Part shown: positions 1 through 6,059 of the stretch, piece after piece
Layout of the letters: the number at the start of each line of letters is the position of its first letter
Position numbering within the stretch: position 1 is the first letter of the stretch
Assembly (NCBI GenBank): GCA_051306415.1
Contig: JBPPNE010000358.1
Coordinates: 1 to 8,036 of the forward strand
Reading direction: 5' to 3'
Origin: CBDDRG01 sp051306415
GTDB lineage: Bacteria; Pseudomonadota; Gammaproteobacteria; Pseudomonadales; Porticoccaceae
Length of the DNA stretch: 8,036 bases
Translations under genes and position numbers: made by a program
Notes under the pieces: model-generated
What the model saw: only the letters and a program-made list of their open reading frames with translations
Databases searched by the model: none
Told to the model about the DNA's origin: nothing

Positions 1-773
1 GCCCAGTGCGCCGGTGTCGAGATGATCGAGATATAGCCGTCCACGCCCTTGAAAACGCCCATCGGGCAGCCCAGGCGCTGGTGTGATCCGGAGCGCTTGG
101 GCGCCAGCTTGCCGTCGCTGGCGCTGTAGTAGCCGACGAACATCTCGTGGCAGTTGAAGTAGCTGTCAAGCAGCGTGACATCGATAAACTCGCCCTCGCC
201 GCCCATGGCCCGGTGAAACAGCGCCGCGTTGATGGCGGCGAGCGCGTTGGATCCCGCCATCACGTCGCCAATCGCCGCCATCGGAATATTGGGCGCGCCG
301 TTCTCTTCGCCAATCAGGCTGGTAATGCCGGAATAGGCTTGGCCGATGTAGTCGAAACCCGGCAACTCGGCGAGCGGACCGTCCTGACCGAAGGTGGAAA
401 TGGAGCACATGATGCACTGGGGGTTCAGCGCGTGCACCACGTCCCAGCCGCAACCGAGACGACCGATAACGCCGGGAGCGAAATTCTCCACCACGACATC
501 GACTTTCTTGATCAACTGATGGAGGATTTCCCGGCCTTTCGCGGTCTTGGCGTCGATGCACAGACTTTTTTTGCCGCGGTTGTGCTGGAGAAAATAGATG
601 CCGCGGCCGCCCTTCTGATAACCCATGTAGCGGATCTGCTCGCCGATCGGCGCCAGTTCCACCTTGATGACTTCGGCACCCATTTCGGCCATCTTCTGGG
701 TGCAGGATGGCCCGGCGACATGCTGGGTGAAGTCGAGAACCTTCACCCCTTCGAGTACGTGTTTGCGTTTCAT
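1..773 (-). CDS. CaiB/BaiF family (family III) CoA transferase, 3' end outside window
   Basis: The minus-strand frame opens with ATG at 773-771 and stays open to the window edge, giving 257 codons of a protein that is usually about 400 residues. The N-terminus (residues 8-39: LEGVKVLDFTQHVAGP, then KMAEMGAEVIKVE) is the typical start of family III CoA transferases. VENFAPGVIGRLG (95-107) and the GDVMAG segment (169-174) also fit; Asp170 lies where the catalytic Asp169 of formyl-CoA transferase and CaiB is found and would form the acyl-aspartyl intermediate. The family moves CoA between carboxylic acids in the cytoplasm. The substrate cannot be read from sequence; a racemase-like member is less likely because of the conserved Asp. 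The start is supported by AGGGGA (784-779), 5 nt upstream. No neighbouring gene shares its strand apart from the tRNA, so its pathway is not revealed by context. Confidence 0.9.
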   Translation of the reverse strand, partial: MKRKHVLEGVKVLDFTQHVAGPSCTQKMAEMGAEVIKVELAPIGEQIRYMGYQKGGRGIYFLQHNRGKKSLCIDAKTAKGREILHQLIKKVDVVVENFAPGVIGRLGCGWDVVHALNPQCIMCSISTFGQDGPLAELPGFDYIGQAYSGITSLIGEENGAPNIPMAAIGDVMAGSNALAAINAALFHRAMGGEGEFIDVTLLDSYFNCHEMFVGYYSASDGKLAPKRSGSHQRLGCPMGVFKGVDGYISIISTPAHW

Positions 774-871
774 GGTGTTCCCCTGTCAATCTGATGATGG
801 TGGGCTGGCGCCCTGCGACCACGGTCGCCGTTGTCTGCACAAGTGGTCAACCGGATGCGTGGGCAATGGCT

Positions 872-898
872 ATTTTATTGAGCGCACTAAATCACCAA
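872..898 (-). promoter_or_regulatory. weak candidate promoter for the CoA transferase gene
   Basis: In the only AT-rich patch upstream of the CoA transferase gene, the minus strand reads TTGGTG (898-893) and TAAAAT (877-872). The 15-nt spacer is shorter than the preferred 17, and the leader would be about 90 nt. This is a pattern match only; a regulator-dependent promoter could lie elsewhere in 774-1059. Confidence 0.25.
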
Positions 899-919
899 TC
901 GGCGCAAAAGTCATCCGCG

Positions 920-1010
920 AGGGGCAGGTCGGGTAGGGGCTACGGAGGACGCCCGCATCAGAATGCGGACAGGGCTACAGGGGTGGAGAGTGGGGTGCGG
1001 AAAGCGGGGG
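920..1010 (-). terminator. C-rich, G-poor stretch downstream of tRNA-Leu, possible Rho loading region
   Basis: The tRNA-Leu transcript would read into this stretch. The plus strand has repeated G runs (921-924, 931-933, 936-939, 972-974, 980-983, 992-995, 1006-1010), so the RNA would be strongly C-rich and G-poor, particularly over 1010-972. That bias is the known feature of Rho utilization sites. No hairpin followed by a U tract is seen between the tRNA and the CoA transferase gene, so Rho-dependent termination would explain how the tRNA transcript stops before 773. This is inferred from composition. The plus strand could alternatively fold as a G-quadruplex, but two of the loops are longer than the usual limit. 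Confidence 0.35.
953..968. other. small inverted repeat (6-bp stem, 4-nt loop)
   Basis: CCGCAT (953-958) pairs with ATGCGG (963-968) around the loop CAGA. There is no T tract on either side, so it is not an intrinsic terminator. It lies inside the C-rich stretch downstream of tRNA-Leu and could be a transcript-end or pausing structure. Its role is unknown. Confidence 0.4.
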
Positions 1011-1020
1011 TGTTGATTGC

Positions 1021-1036
1021 CCGCAGCTGCCTGCGG
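1021..1036 (-). other. inverted repeat 24 nt past the tRNA-Leu 3' end
   Basis: CCGCAG (1021-1026) and CTGCGG (1031-1036) form a 6-bp GC-rich stem with a 4-nt loop. It begins 24 nt after the CCA end of tRNA-Leu on the same transcript. Without a following U tract it is not a standard intrinsic terminator. It could mark the 3' trailer that is processed away, or protect the end left after Rho termination. Confidence 0.4.
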
Positions 1037-1059
1037 CGGTCTGCCTTGGTGGATGGGAG

Positions 1060-1145
1060 TGGTGCCCAGGAGAGGACTTGAACCTCCACGACCTTGCGAT
1101 CACTAGCACCTGAAGCTAGCGTGTCTACCATTTCACCACCTGGGC
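1060..1145 (-). tRNA. tRNA-Leu, anticodon CAG
   Basis: The 86-nt minus-strand sequence folds as a class II tRNA. The acceptor stem GCCCAGG/CCTGGGC has 7 perfect pairs, followed by discriminator A and an encoded CCA (1062-1060). The anticodon stem CTAGC/GCTAG closes the loop TTCAGGT, with anticodon CAG at 1112-1110 reading CUG codons. The long variable arm has stem GATC/GGTC around GCAA, and the T arm has the loop TTCAAGT. The long variable arm, the D-arm segment GGTAGACAC and the CAG anticodon fit leucine. It is transcribed divergently from rnr, with about 180 bp between the two genes. Confidence 0.97.
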
Positions 1146-1182
1146 AGCGGCTGGAGCATAACCCGAAAATTCAGGGCACGGC

Positions 1183-1211
1183 ACTTTACTTAGCCACTCG
1201 AAAATTGTCAA
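1183..1211 (-). promoter_or_regulatory. sigma70 promoter of tRNA-Leu
   Basis: The minus strand carries TTGACA (1211-1206, a perfect -35) and TAAAGT (1188-1183, -10) separated by exactly 17 nt. The bases just after the -10 are GC-rich (GCCGTGCCC), like the discriminators of stable-RNA promoters under stringent control. Transcription would begin near 1176, leaving a leader of about 30 nt for RNase P to remove. Spacing, orientation and position ahead of a tRNA all agree. Confidence 0.75.
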
Positions 1212-1278
1212 TCAGACGCCGGAAATGTTCTCCCGAAAGCGTGTGGCGGCCTGTTAAGCTAGGCATCCAGACCCCGTC

Positions 1279-1295
1279 TTGGTGCTTCGCACCGG
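1279..1295 (+). other. hairpin in the rnr leader
   Basis: GGTGC (1281-1285) and GCACC (1289-1293) pair around TTC, and two G-T wobbles (1279-1280 with 1294-1295) extend the stem. It lies about 30 nt upstream of the rnr start codon and would be in the 5' untranslated RNA. I found no convincing plus-strand promoter between 1146 and 1326; TAAGCT at 1255-1260 resembles a -10 but lacks a usable -35. The hairpin's role, if any, is unknown. Confidence 0.35.
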
Positions 1296-1326
1296 ATCGG
1301 AGCCAGCCGCCGCACAGTGAGAACGC

Positions 1327-3810
1327 ATGAAGAAAAAGCCCGGTTCGCCAGACCCCCACGCGGCGCGTGAAGCCGCCAAATATGAAAATCCCATTCCCAG
1401 TCGGGAATACCTTCTCGACCTTCTGCGCGCAAGCGCCGGGCCGCTGACTCACGAGGAGATTTGCCGCGCATTGGGCCTTGCCGACGCCGATGGCGTGGAA
1501 GCACTGCGCCGCCGCCTCGCCGCGATGGAGCGGGATGCGCAGGTGGTACAGAATCGCCGTGGCGGTTACGGCACCCTCGACAAAATGAACTTGATCAAGG
1601 GCCGTGTCTTGGGGCATCCGGAAGGGTTTGGCTTCGTGGTGCCCGGTGGTGGTGAGCAGGACATTTTTCTAACCAGCCGACAGATGCGCCGCGTCTTCGA
1701 TGGCGATGAAGTGCTGGTGCGCGTGGCTGGCATGGATCGGCGTGGTCGCCCCGAGGGTTCCATTGTCGAGGTCGTCGAGCATCGCACCGCGCAGCTGGTA
1801 GGGCGTTTTTTTGCCGAGGGCGGCATCCATTTTGTGCGCCCGGATAATCCCCGCATCAGCCAGGATGTGCTGGTGGCGCCCGAAGATGCCAGCAATGCGG
1901 AGCGCGGTCAGATCGTAGTGGTTGCGATCACCCGCCAGCCGTCGCGGGAAAACCTGCCGGCGGGGCGCGTGGTACAAGTGCTCGGCGATCATCTCGCGCC
2001 CGGTATTGAAATCGATACGGCGATCTACAATGCGGGTATTCCGCACCTCTGGTCGGCGGCGGTAACCATCGAGATTGCCACCATCCCCGACGCGGTGCAG
2101 GATGCGGACAAACATCAACGCCTCGATTTGCGCCACTTGCCGTTCGTCACCATCGACGGGGAAGATGCCAAGGATTTTGATGACGCGGTGTACTGCGAGC
2201 CGCACAAGGGTGGCTATTTGCTTTACGTCGCGATTGCGGACGTGTCCCACTATGTGAAGCCCGGCACGGCGCTCGACCGCGAAGCCTATGAACGTGGCAA
2301 TTCGGTGTATTTTCCCGGCCAAGTGGTGCCGATGCTGCCGGAAAAGCTATCGAACGGCCTGTGTTCGCTGAAGCCTGAAGTGGATCGCCTGTGTCTGGTT
2401 GCCGAGATGCGCATCGATCGTGGCGGCGAGGTCACCAGTTTCGGTTTTTTCGAGGGCGTGTTTCGGTCCCACGCGCGCCTGACCTACACCCAGGTTGCCG
2501 CGATCATTGCCCAGCGTGATGATCACGCCAGCGACGCGCGCAAGCAGTTCCACCGCTTGGTGCCGCATCTGGACCATCTTTACGAGCTCTACCAGGTTCT
2601 GCGCCAGGCGCGGGATCTGCGCGGCGCCATCGATTTTGAAACCGGCGAGACGCGCATCCTGTTCGATGCCGAGCGCAAGATCGGGCAGATCATTCCCACC
2701 GTGCGTACCGATGCGCACCGTTTGATTGAAGAGTGCATGCTCTGCGCGAACGTCTGCGCGGCCCTGCTACTGGAGAAAAGCAAACTGCCGGTGCTGTACC
2801 GTGTCCACGTCGGCCCGCGCGCGGAAAAGCTCGCCGATCTCCGCGAATTCCTGGGCGAGCTCGGGCTTGGCCTCCCCGGCGGTGATGATCCGTCGCCACT
2901 CGACTACCAGGCGGTGCTGAAAAAAATCAGTGAGCGGCCCGATGCCGCGATCATCCAGTCGGTGATGCTGCGCTCGATGAGCCAGGCGGCCTATCAACCG
3001 GAAAACCGAGGCCATTTCGGCCTCAATTATCCGGCTTACGCCCACTTCACCTCGCCGATTCGCCGCTATCCTGATCTGCTGGTACACCGGGCGATCCGCG
3101 GACTCTTGCGCAGTAAAAAGCGCATTGGCCATTTGCAGCGGGTGCCTGACGTGCAGCAGCAACCGTTGGAGGCCAACTATCCCTACGATGGTGCGGCAAT
3201 GATCGCCGCCGGCAGCCACTGCTCGATCACCGAGCGCCGCGCCGACGAGGCGACTCGCAATGTGGTCAATTGGTTGAAATGCGAGTATCTACTCGATCGG
3301 GTCGGCGAGGAGTTCGCGGGTGTGGTGACCTCGGTCACCGGTTTCGGACTGTTTGTCGAGCTGGAGGATCTCTACATCGATGGGTTGATACACATCACCG
3401 GCCTGCCCAAGGACTACTATTTCCACGAGGCGGCTCACCATCGCCTGGTGGGTGAGCGCACGCGGCGGGTGTTCCGCCTCGGTGATCGCTTACGGGTGCG
3501 GATTACCCGTGTGGACATCGACGAGCGCAAGATCGATTTCGACTTGGTCGATGCGCCGGGGAAAAAATCCCGTGATGGGGCTGCGCCAACGCCCAAGGAT
3601 ACAGGGCGCTTGCCGGGCCGTGCCGACAAACCGCAGCGTGGCAAGTCCCGTGGTGGTGACCGCGCGGTGGTGGCAAGCAAGCCGGAGAGCAGCCCATCGC
3701 AAAACAACCCATCGCAAAAAGCCAAGGCTGGTGGCGGCAAGGCCGGGGACAAAAATAAAACGGCTACGCCCGCGCGTGGCAACCAGAAAAAAGGGCGAGG
3801 CCGGCGCTGA
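1327..3810 (+). CDS. rnr: ribonuclease R (3'-5' exoribonuclease)
   Basis: The protein has 827 residues (E. coli RNase R has 813) and the full RNase R architecture: an N-terminal winged-helix region (about 22-85), two cold-shock-like RNA-binding domains (about 86-225), the RNB catalytic domain (about 265-595), an S1 domain (about 658-742) and a Lys/Arg-rich tail (743-827). TIDGEDAKDFDDAVYC (275-290) supplies the metal-binding aspartates Asp277, Asp283, Asp285 and Asp286, spaced as in the E. coli enzyme, and HFTSPIRRYPDL (573-584) is the conserved second RNB motif. RNase R degrades structured RNA processively from the 3' end and takes part in mRNA decay and in tmRNA- and rRNA-related quality control in the cytoplasm. 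The ATG at 1327 is preceded by only a weak GTGAG Shine-Dalgarno-like sequence, but the N-terminus aligns with the family. The catalytic residues are intact. Confidence 0.97.
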   Translation: MKKKPGSPDPHAAREAAKYENPIPSREYLLDLLRASAGPLTHEEICRALGLADADGVEALRRRLAAMERDAQVVQNRRGGYGTLDKMNLIKGRVLGHPEGFGFVVPGGGEQDIFLTSRQMRRVFDGDEVLVRVAGMDRRGRPEGSIVEVVEHRTAQLVGRFFAEGGIHFVRPDNPRISQDVLVAPEDASNAERGQIVVVAITRQPSRENLPAGRVVQVLGDHLAPGIEIDTAIYNAGIPHLWSAAVTIEIATIPDAVQDADKHQRLDLRHLPFVTIDGEDAKDFDDAVYCEPHKGGYLLYVAIADVSHYVKPGTALDREAYERGNSVYFPGQVVPMLPEKLSNGLCSLKPEVDRLCLVAEMRIDRGGEVTSFGFFEGVFRSHARLTYTQVAAIIAQRDDHASDARKQFHRLVPHLDHLYELYQVLRQARDLRGAIDFETGETRILFDAERKIGQIIPTVRTDAHRLIEECMLCANVCAALLLEKSKLPVLYRVHVGPRAEKLADLREFLGELGLGLPGGDDPSPLDYQAVLKKISERPDAAIIQSVMLRSMSQAAYQPENRGHFGLNYPAYAHFTSPIRRYPDLLVHRAIRGLLRSKKRIGHLQRVPDVQQQPLEANYPYDGAAMIAAGSHCSITERRADEATRNVVNWLKCEYLLDRVGEEFAGVVTSVTGFGLFVELEDLYIDGLIHITGLPKDYYFHEAAHHRLVGERTRRVFRLGDRLRVRITRVDIDERKIDFDLVDAPGKKSRDGAAPTPKDTGRLPGRADKPQRGKSRGGDRAVVASKPESSPSQNNPSQKAKAGGGKAGDKNKTATPARGNQKKGRGRR
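3693..3719 (+). repeat. two 12-bp direct repeats inside the rnr tail
   Basis: CCCATCGCAAAA occurs at 3693-3704 and again at 3708-3719, a period of 15 bp (5 codons). It encodes a repeated PSQ(N/K) segment in the low-complexity basic tail of RNase R. The period is a multiple of three, so gain or loss of a unit would keep the frame; slippage is a likely source of tail-length variation. Confidence 0.8.
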
Positions 3811-3844
3811 GAATCCCTCCTCGGGGCCAAGCTGTCGCCAGCCG

Positions 3845-3874
3845 GGGACGCAGCCGTGAGGGACGCAGCCGCGA
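3845..3874 (+). repeat. 15-bp tandem repeat downstream of rnr
   Basis: GGGACGCAGCCGTGA (3845-3859) is followed directly by GGGACGCAGCCGCGA (3860-3874), which differs at one position. The pair lies 34 bp past the rnr stop codon and is noncoding on the assigned gene models. Nothing marks it as a protein-binding site; replication slippage is a sufficient explanation. Confidence 0.75.
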
Positions 3875-3892
3875 GCGCGGTTGAACCCGCGC
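3875..3892 (+). other. GC-rich hairpin between rnr and the propeller gene
   Basis: GCGCGG (3875-3880) pairs with CCGCGC (3887-3892) around a 6-nt loop. It is the only stable stem close to the rnr end, but no U tract follows, so it is at best an imperfect terminator. It overlaps the -35 of the downstream promoter (3881-3886, in the loop), so its coincidence with that site may matter more than termination. Confidence 0.35.
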
Positions 3893-3909
3893 ACCGCTGC
3901 TTGTATATT
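3881..3909 (+). promoter_or_regulatory. sigma70 promoter for the strictosidine synthase-like gene
   Basis: TTGAAC (3881-3886) and TATATT (3904-3909) are separated by exactly 17 nt, each differing from consensus at one or two positions. Transcription would start near 3916, giving a leader of about 47 nt before the ATG at 3963. This gives the gene transcription independent of rnr and possibly supplies rlmB as well. Confidence 0.65.
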
Positions 3910-3910
3910 C

Positions 3911-3924
3911 CGGTAGCGATACCG
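3911..3924. promoter_or_regulatory. perfect palindrome over the predicted start site, candidate operator
   Basis: CGGTA (3911-3915) and TACCG (3920-3924) form a perfect inverted repeat around GCGA. Imperfect outer arms TTC (3908-3910) and GAA (3928-3930) extend the symmetry. It begins one base after the -10 and spans the expected transcription start, a common place for a repressor to bind. Read as RNA it would instead be a short stem capped by a GNRA-type tetraloop. No regulator gene is present in the window to pair with it. Confidence 0.4.
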
Positions 3925-3962
3925 TAGGAAATCCTGAATAAAACCGATAACGGGGGTGCGCC

Positions 3963-5048
3963 ATGGTCAGCTTCATTGTGTTGGTAATCATTCTGCTTGC
4001 GGCCTACTTGCTGTTGTGGCCGGTGCCCATCGATCCCAAGGCGTGGAATCCGCCCAAGGCGCCACCCTATGAAGGCCGTTTTGCCCGCAAGAACTCGCTG
4101 GCGAGCGCGGAAAAACTCTGGCGAGGCAAGCTCGCCGGACCCGAAGCCACCGCCATCAAAGACGGCTACATCTACACCGGGCTCACCAATGGCAACCTGG
4201 TGCGGATGAAGATTGACGGCCTGGGCGAGCCCGAAGTGATCGCCAACACCGGCGGCCACCCGCTCGGATTGAAATTCGATGCCAATGGCAATCTGATCAC
4301 CTGTGATGCCGGCAAGGGTCTGGTCTGCGTCAGTCCCGCCGGCGTAGTGACCATACTCAGCGACGCCGTCGATGGCCGCAAATACAATGTCGCCGACGAT
4401 CTCGCGATTGCCGCGGATGGCAAGATCTATTTCAGCGACATCTCGAGCAAATACAACATGGCCCAGGTCGATTACGCGATCATGGAGGACGGTCCAAGCG
4501 GGGTACTGGTGTGCTACGACCCGGCGACCAAGACCAGTCGCGTCGCCCTCGACAATCTGCGCCTCGCCAACGGCGTCTGCATGGGGCCGAACGATGAGTA
4601 TGTTCTGGTCAACGAAACCCTCGGGTTTTGCGTTACCCGGCTCTGGCTCAAGGGCCCGAAGGCCGGGCAGCGCGAAACCTTTGTCAGCAATCTGCCGGGT
4701 GGTCCCGACAACATCACCTTCAACGGCGTGGATACCTACTGGGTGGCTCTCGCGTTCCCCCGCTACCCGCACCTCGAAGAACTGGCGCCCAAGCCCTTTC
4801 TGAAGAAATTGATGATGCGGATGCCGCGATTCATGGCGCCGGTACCGGATTTTTTTCAGGGCTTGCATCTGCCCACCTTTGGCCTCTTTGTCGGTGTCGA
4901 CATGAACGGCAACATCACCCATTTCATGGATGCCTATGGCGGCGACATCGGCATGGTCACCAGTGTGCTTGAGCACGAAGGTCATTTATATCTGGGCGGT
5001 TTGGGTTCGGACTTTATCGCCCGGCTGCCGATTCCCGCGCCGATCTAG
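3963..5048 (+). CDS. membrane-anchored strictosidine synthase-like / SMP-30 family propeller protein
   Basis: The 361-residue protein begins with an uncleaved-looking hydrophobic helix (about 3-20, FIVLVIILLAAYLLLWP), so the rest is probably periplasmic and tethered to the inner membrane. The body is a six-bladed propeller of the SMP-30/gluconolactonase/strictosidine synthase superfamily. The block 201-251 (LANGV, VNETLGFCVTRLWLKGPKAG, then LPGGPDNI) is the signature of strictosidine synthase-like/APMAP proteins. Glu61 (GPEA), Asn142, Asn203 and Asp249 occupy the places of the calcium ligands known from SMP-30 and paraoxonase relatives, so a metal-dependent lactonase or esterase is the best guess; true strictosidine synthase activity is not expected in bacteria. 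GGGGG at 3952-3956 supports the ATG at 3963. It lies between rnr and rlmB and has its own promoter. The physiological substrate is unknown. Confidence 0.85.
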   Translation: MVSFIVLVIILLAAYLLLWPVPIDPKAWNPPKAPPYEGRFARKNSLASAEKLWRGKLAGPEATAIKDGYIYTGLTNGNLVRMKIDGLGEPEVIANTGGHPLGLKFDANGNLITCDAGKGLVCVSPAGVVTILSDAVDGRKYNVADDLAIAADGKIYFSDISSKYNMAQVDYAIMEDGPSGVLVCYDPATKTSRVALDNLRLANGVCMGPNDEYVLVNETLGFCVTRLWLKGPKAGQRETFVSNLPGGPDNITFNGVDTYWVALAFPRYPHLEELAPKPFLKKLMMRMPRFMAPVPDFFQGLHLPTFGLFVGVDMNGNITHFMDAYGGDIGMVTSVLEHEGHLYLGGLGSDFIARLPIPAPI

Positions 5049-5062
5049 GCGGCTATTTTGTC

Positions 5063-5083
5063 CCCGAACGCGACGCATTCGGG
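5063..5083 (+). other. hairpin between the propeller gene and rlmB
   Basis: CCCGAA (5063-5068) and TTCGGG (5078-5083) pair perfectly around a 9-nt loop, 15 bp after the propeller stop codon. TTGGTTG follows, which is too poor in T for a convincing terminator. It ends 6 nt before the rlmB Shine-Dalgarno-like sequence and could reduce read-through, protect upstream mRNA, or do nothing. Confidence 0.4.
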
Positions 5084-5104
5084 TTGGTTGAGGACTATCC
5101 GCGA

Positions 5105-5872
5105 GTGAACGACAGTGCAGATGTGGAGTGGCTGTTCGGTCTGCACACCGTTCAGGCCCTGCTGAAAACGGAGGCAGAACGGATTCGGGAGCTGCGTTTT
5201 TTGCGCGGCCGCGCTGATCAGCGGTTGCAGAAGATTCGCAGTCAGGCAGACCATCTCGACATCTCCTGGCAGTGGGCGACCCGCGCCGAACTGGATGCGC
5301 TGGCCGCGACGGGCAATCACCAGGGGGTGGCCGCACTTTGCAAAGCGGGTGGCGATGTTCGCGACGAGCACTACCTGTGGGCGCTGCTGGAGCAACTGCG
5401 CGAGCCACCGCTGTTGCTGGTGCTCGACGGCGTGACCGATCCCCACAATCTCGGTGCCTGTCTGCGGACAGCGGATGCGGCCGGCGTGCACGCGGTGATC
5501 GTGCCCAAGGATGGCTCGGCGGGGCTGACGCCCACCGCGCGCAAGGTGGCTTCTGGCGCCGCCGATGCCGTGCCCCTGGTGGTGGTGACCAATCTGGCGC
5601 GCACGCTGCGCGAGTTGCGGCAGCGTGGACTCTGGGTAGTCGGCGCGGCCGGCGAGGCGGAGCGGATGATCTATCAGGTGGACCTGCGAGGCCCCCTGGT
5701 GCTGGCGCTGGGTGCCGAGGACAAGGGCCTGCGCAGGCTCACCCGGGAGCACTGCGACAGCCTGGTCAAGGTGCCCATGCACGGTGTGGTCGCCAGTCTG
5801 AATGTGTCGGTCGCCGCCGGCGTGTGCCTGTTTGAAGCGGTGCGCCAGCGCAGTGCCCCGGCGCCGGGCTAA
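5105..5872 (+). CDS. rlmB: 23S rRNA 2'-O-methyltransferase RlmB (SpoU family)
   Basis: The protein has 255 residues from this start (E. coli RlmB has 243). It has an N-terminal substrate-binding domain (about 8-75) and a C-terminal SPOUT (SpoU) methyltransferase domain. All three SpoU motifs are present: LDGVTDPHNLGACLRTADAAG (107-127, split here around Asn115 and Arg121), LALGAEDKGLRRLT (200-213) and SLNVSVAAGVCLFEAVRQR (231-249, with Asn233). The family uses S-adenosylmethionine to methylate the ribose of G2251 (E. coli numbering) in the peptidyl-transferase P loop of 23S rRNA. I chose GTG at 5105 because GAGGA (5090-5094) lies 10 nt upstream and the N-terminus then closely matches E. coli length. 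An in-frame TTG at 5084 would add seven residues but has no ribosome binding site. It is 56 bp downstream of the propeller gene and probably co-transcribed. Confidence 0.95.
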   Translation: MNDSADVEWLFGLHTVQALLKTEAERIRELRFLRGRADQRLQKIRSQADHLDISWQWATRAELDALAATGNHQGVAALCKAGGDVRDEHYLWALLEQLREPPLLLVLDGVTDPHNLGACLRTADAAGVHAVIVPKDGSAGLTPTARKVASGAADAVPLVVVTNLARTLRELRQRGLWVVGAAGEAERMIYQVDLRGPLVLALGAEDKGLRRLTREHCDSLVKVPMHGVVASLNVSVAAGVCLFEAVRQRSAPAPG

Positions 5873-5909
5873 CGCCAGCCGCGGCATCGCGCGGCGCGGC
5901 GAATTTGCG

Positions 5910-5951
5910 TTAGAATCCTAACTTTAGAATCCTGATCTTAGAGTCCCAGTC
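5910..5951 (+). repeat. three 14-bp tandem repeats with -10-like cores
   Basis: TTAGAATCCTAACT (5910-5923), TTAGAATCCTGATC (5924-5937) and TTAGAGTCCCAGTC (5938-5951) follow one another without gaps. Each contains a TAGAAT or TAGAGT hexamer resembling a sigma70 -10 (5911, 5925, 5939). No -35 sits at the ideal spacing; TTGCGT (5905-5910) is 14 nt upstream of the second. The array lies between rlmB and the phosphatidyltransferase gene and probably contains the latter's promoter, either as alternative start sites or as repeated binding sites for a regulator. Confidence 0.7.
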
Positions 5952-6059
5952 ATGACCATCACCTCAACTCGCCACGGAAGAAAGGTGAATGGTCGCACTG
6001 ACTCCGCCCCCCGCAGGGATAGCTGGCAAAGAGCCACTGGTAGCCAGCAAAGCCGATGA
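5952..6059 (+). CDS. possible 35-codon upstream ORF overlapping the phosphatidyltransferase start
   Basis: ATG at 5952 opens a 35-residue frame (MTITSTRHGRKVNGRTDSAP at its start; basic, with no recognisable domain). Its TGA stop (6057-6059) overlaps the ATG of the next gene in an ATGA junction (6056-6059), a classic arrangement for translational coupling. The downstream gene lacks a good Shine-Dalgarno sequence of its own. The peptide's own start is also poorly supported: only a weak GAG upstream of the ATG, while GGAAG (5976-5980) would suit an internal GTG at 5985. It is either a leader peptide or a chance ORF. No homolog is known to me. Confidence 0.3.
   Translation: MTITSTRHGRKVNGRTDSAPRRDSWQRATGSQQSR
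6022..6048 (+). other. hairpin just upstream of the phosphatidyltransferase start codon
   Basis: GCTGGC (6022-6027) pairs with GCCAGC (6043-6048) around a 15-nt loop, and CTGG (6037-6040) offers an alternative partner for CCAG (6044-6047). The stem ends 7 nt before the ATG at 6056, where a ribosome would normally bind. It lies inside the possible upstream ORF, so ribosomes translating that ORF would melt it. This fits translational control, but nothing proves it. Confidence 0.4.

Noticed and set aside
147..794. Long plus-strand open frame opposite the CoA transferase gene
   Set aside because: Its translation has no family resemblance and it lies antisense to a clear CoA transferase with motifs and a ribosome binding site; it is open because of high GC.
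921..1010. Possible G-quadruplex on the plus strand
   Set aside because: Four runs of three or more G occur at 972-1010, but two loops exceed seven bases; the C-rich RNA reading of the other strand is simpler.
3435..4985. 516-codon minus-strand open frame
   Set aside because: It covers the rnr 3' end and nearly all of the propeller gene in antisense. Its translation is low-complexity, and the plus-strand genes have conserved motifs.
5045..5887. 280-codon minus-strand open frame opposite rlmB
   Set aside because: It mirrors rlmB, which carries all three SpoU motifs; no recognisable domain is seen on the minus strand.
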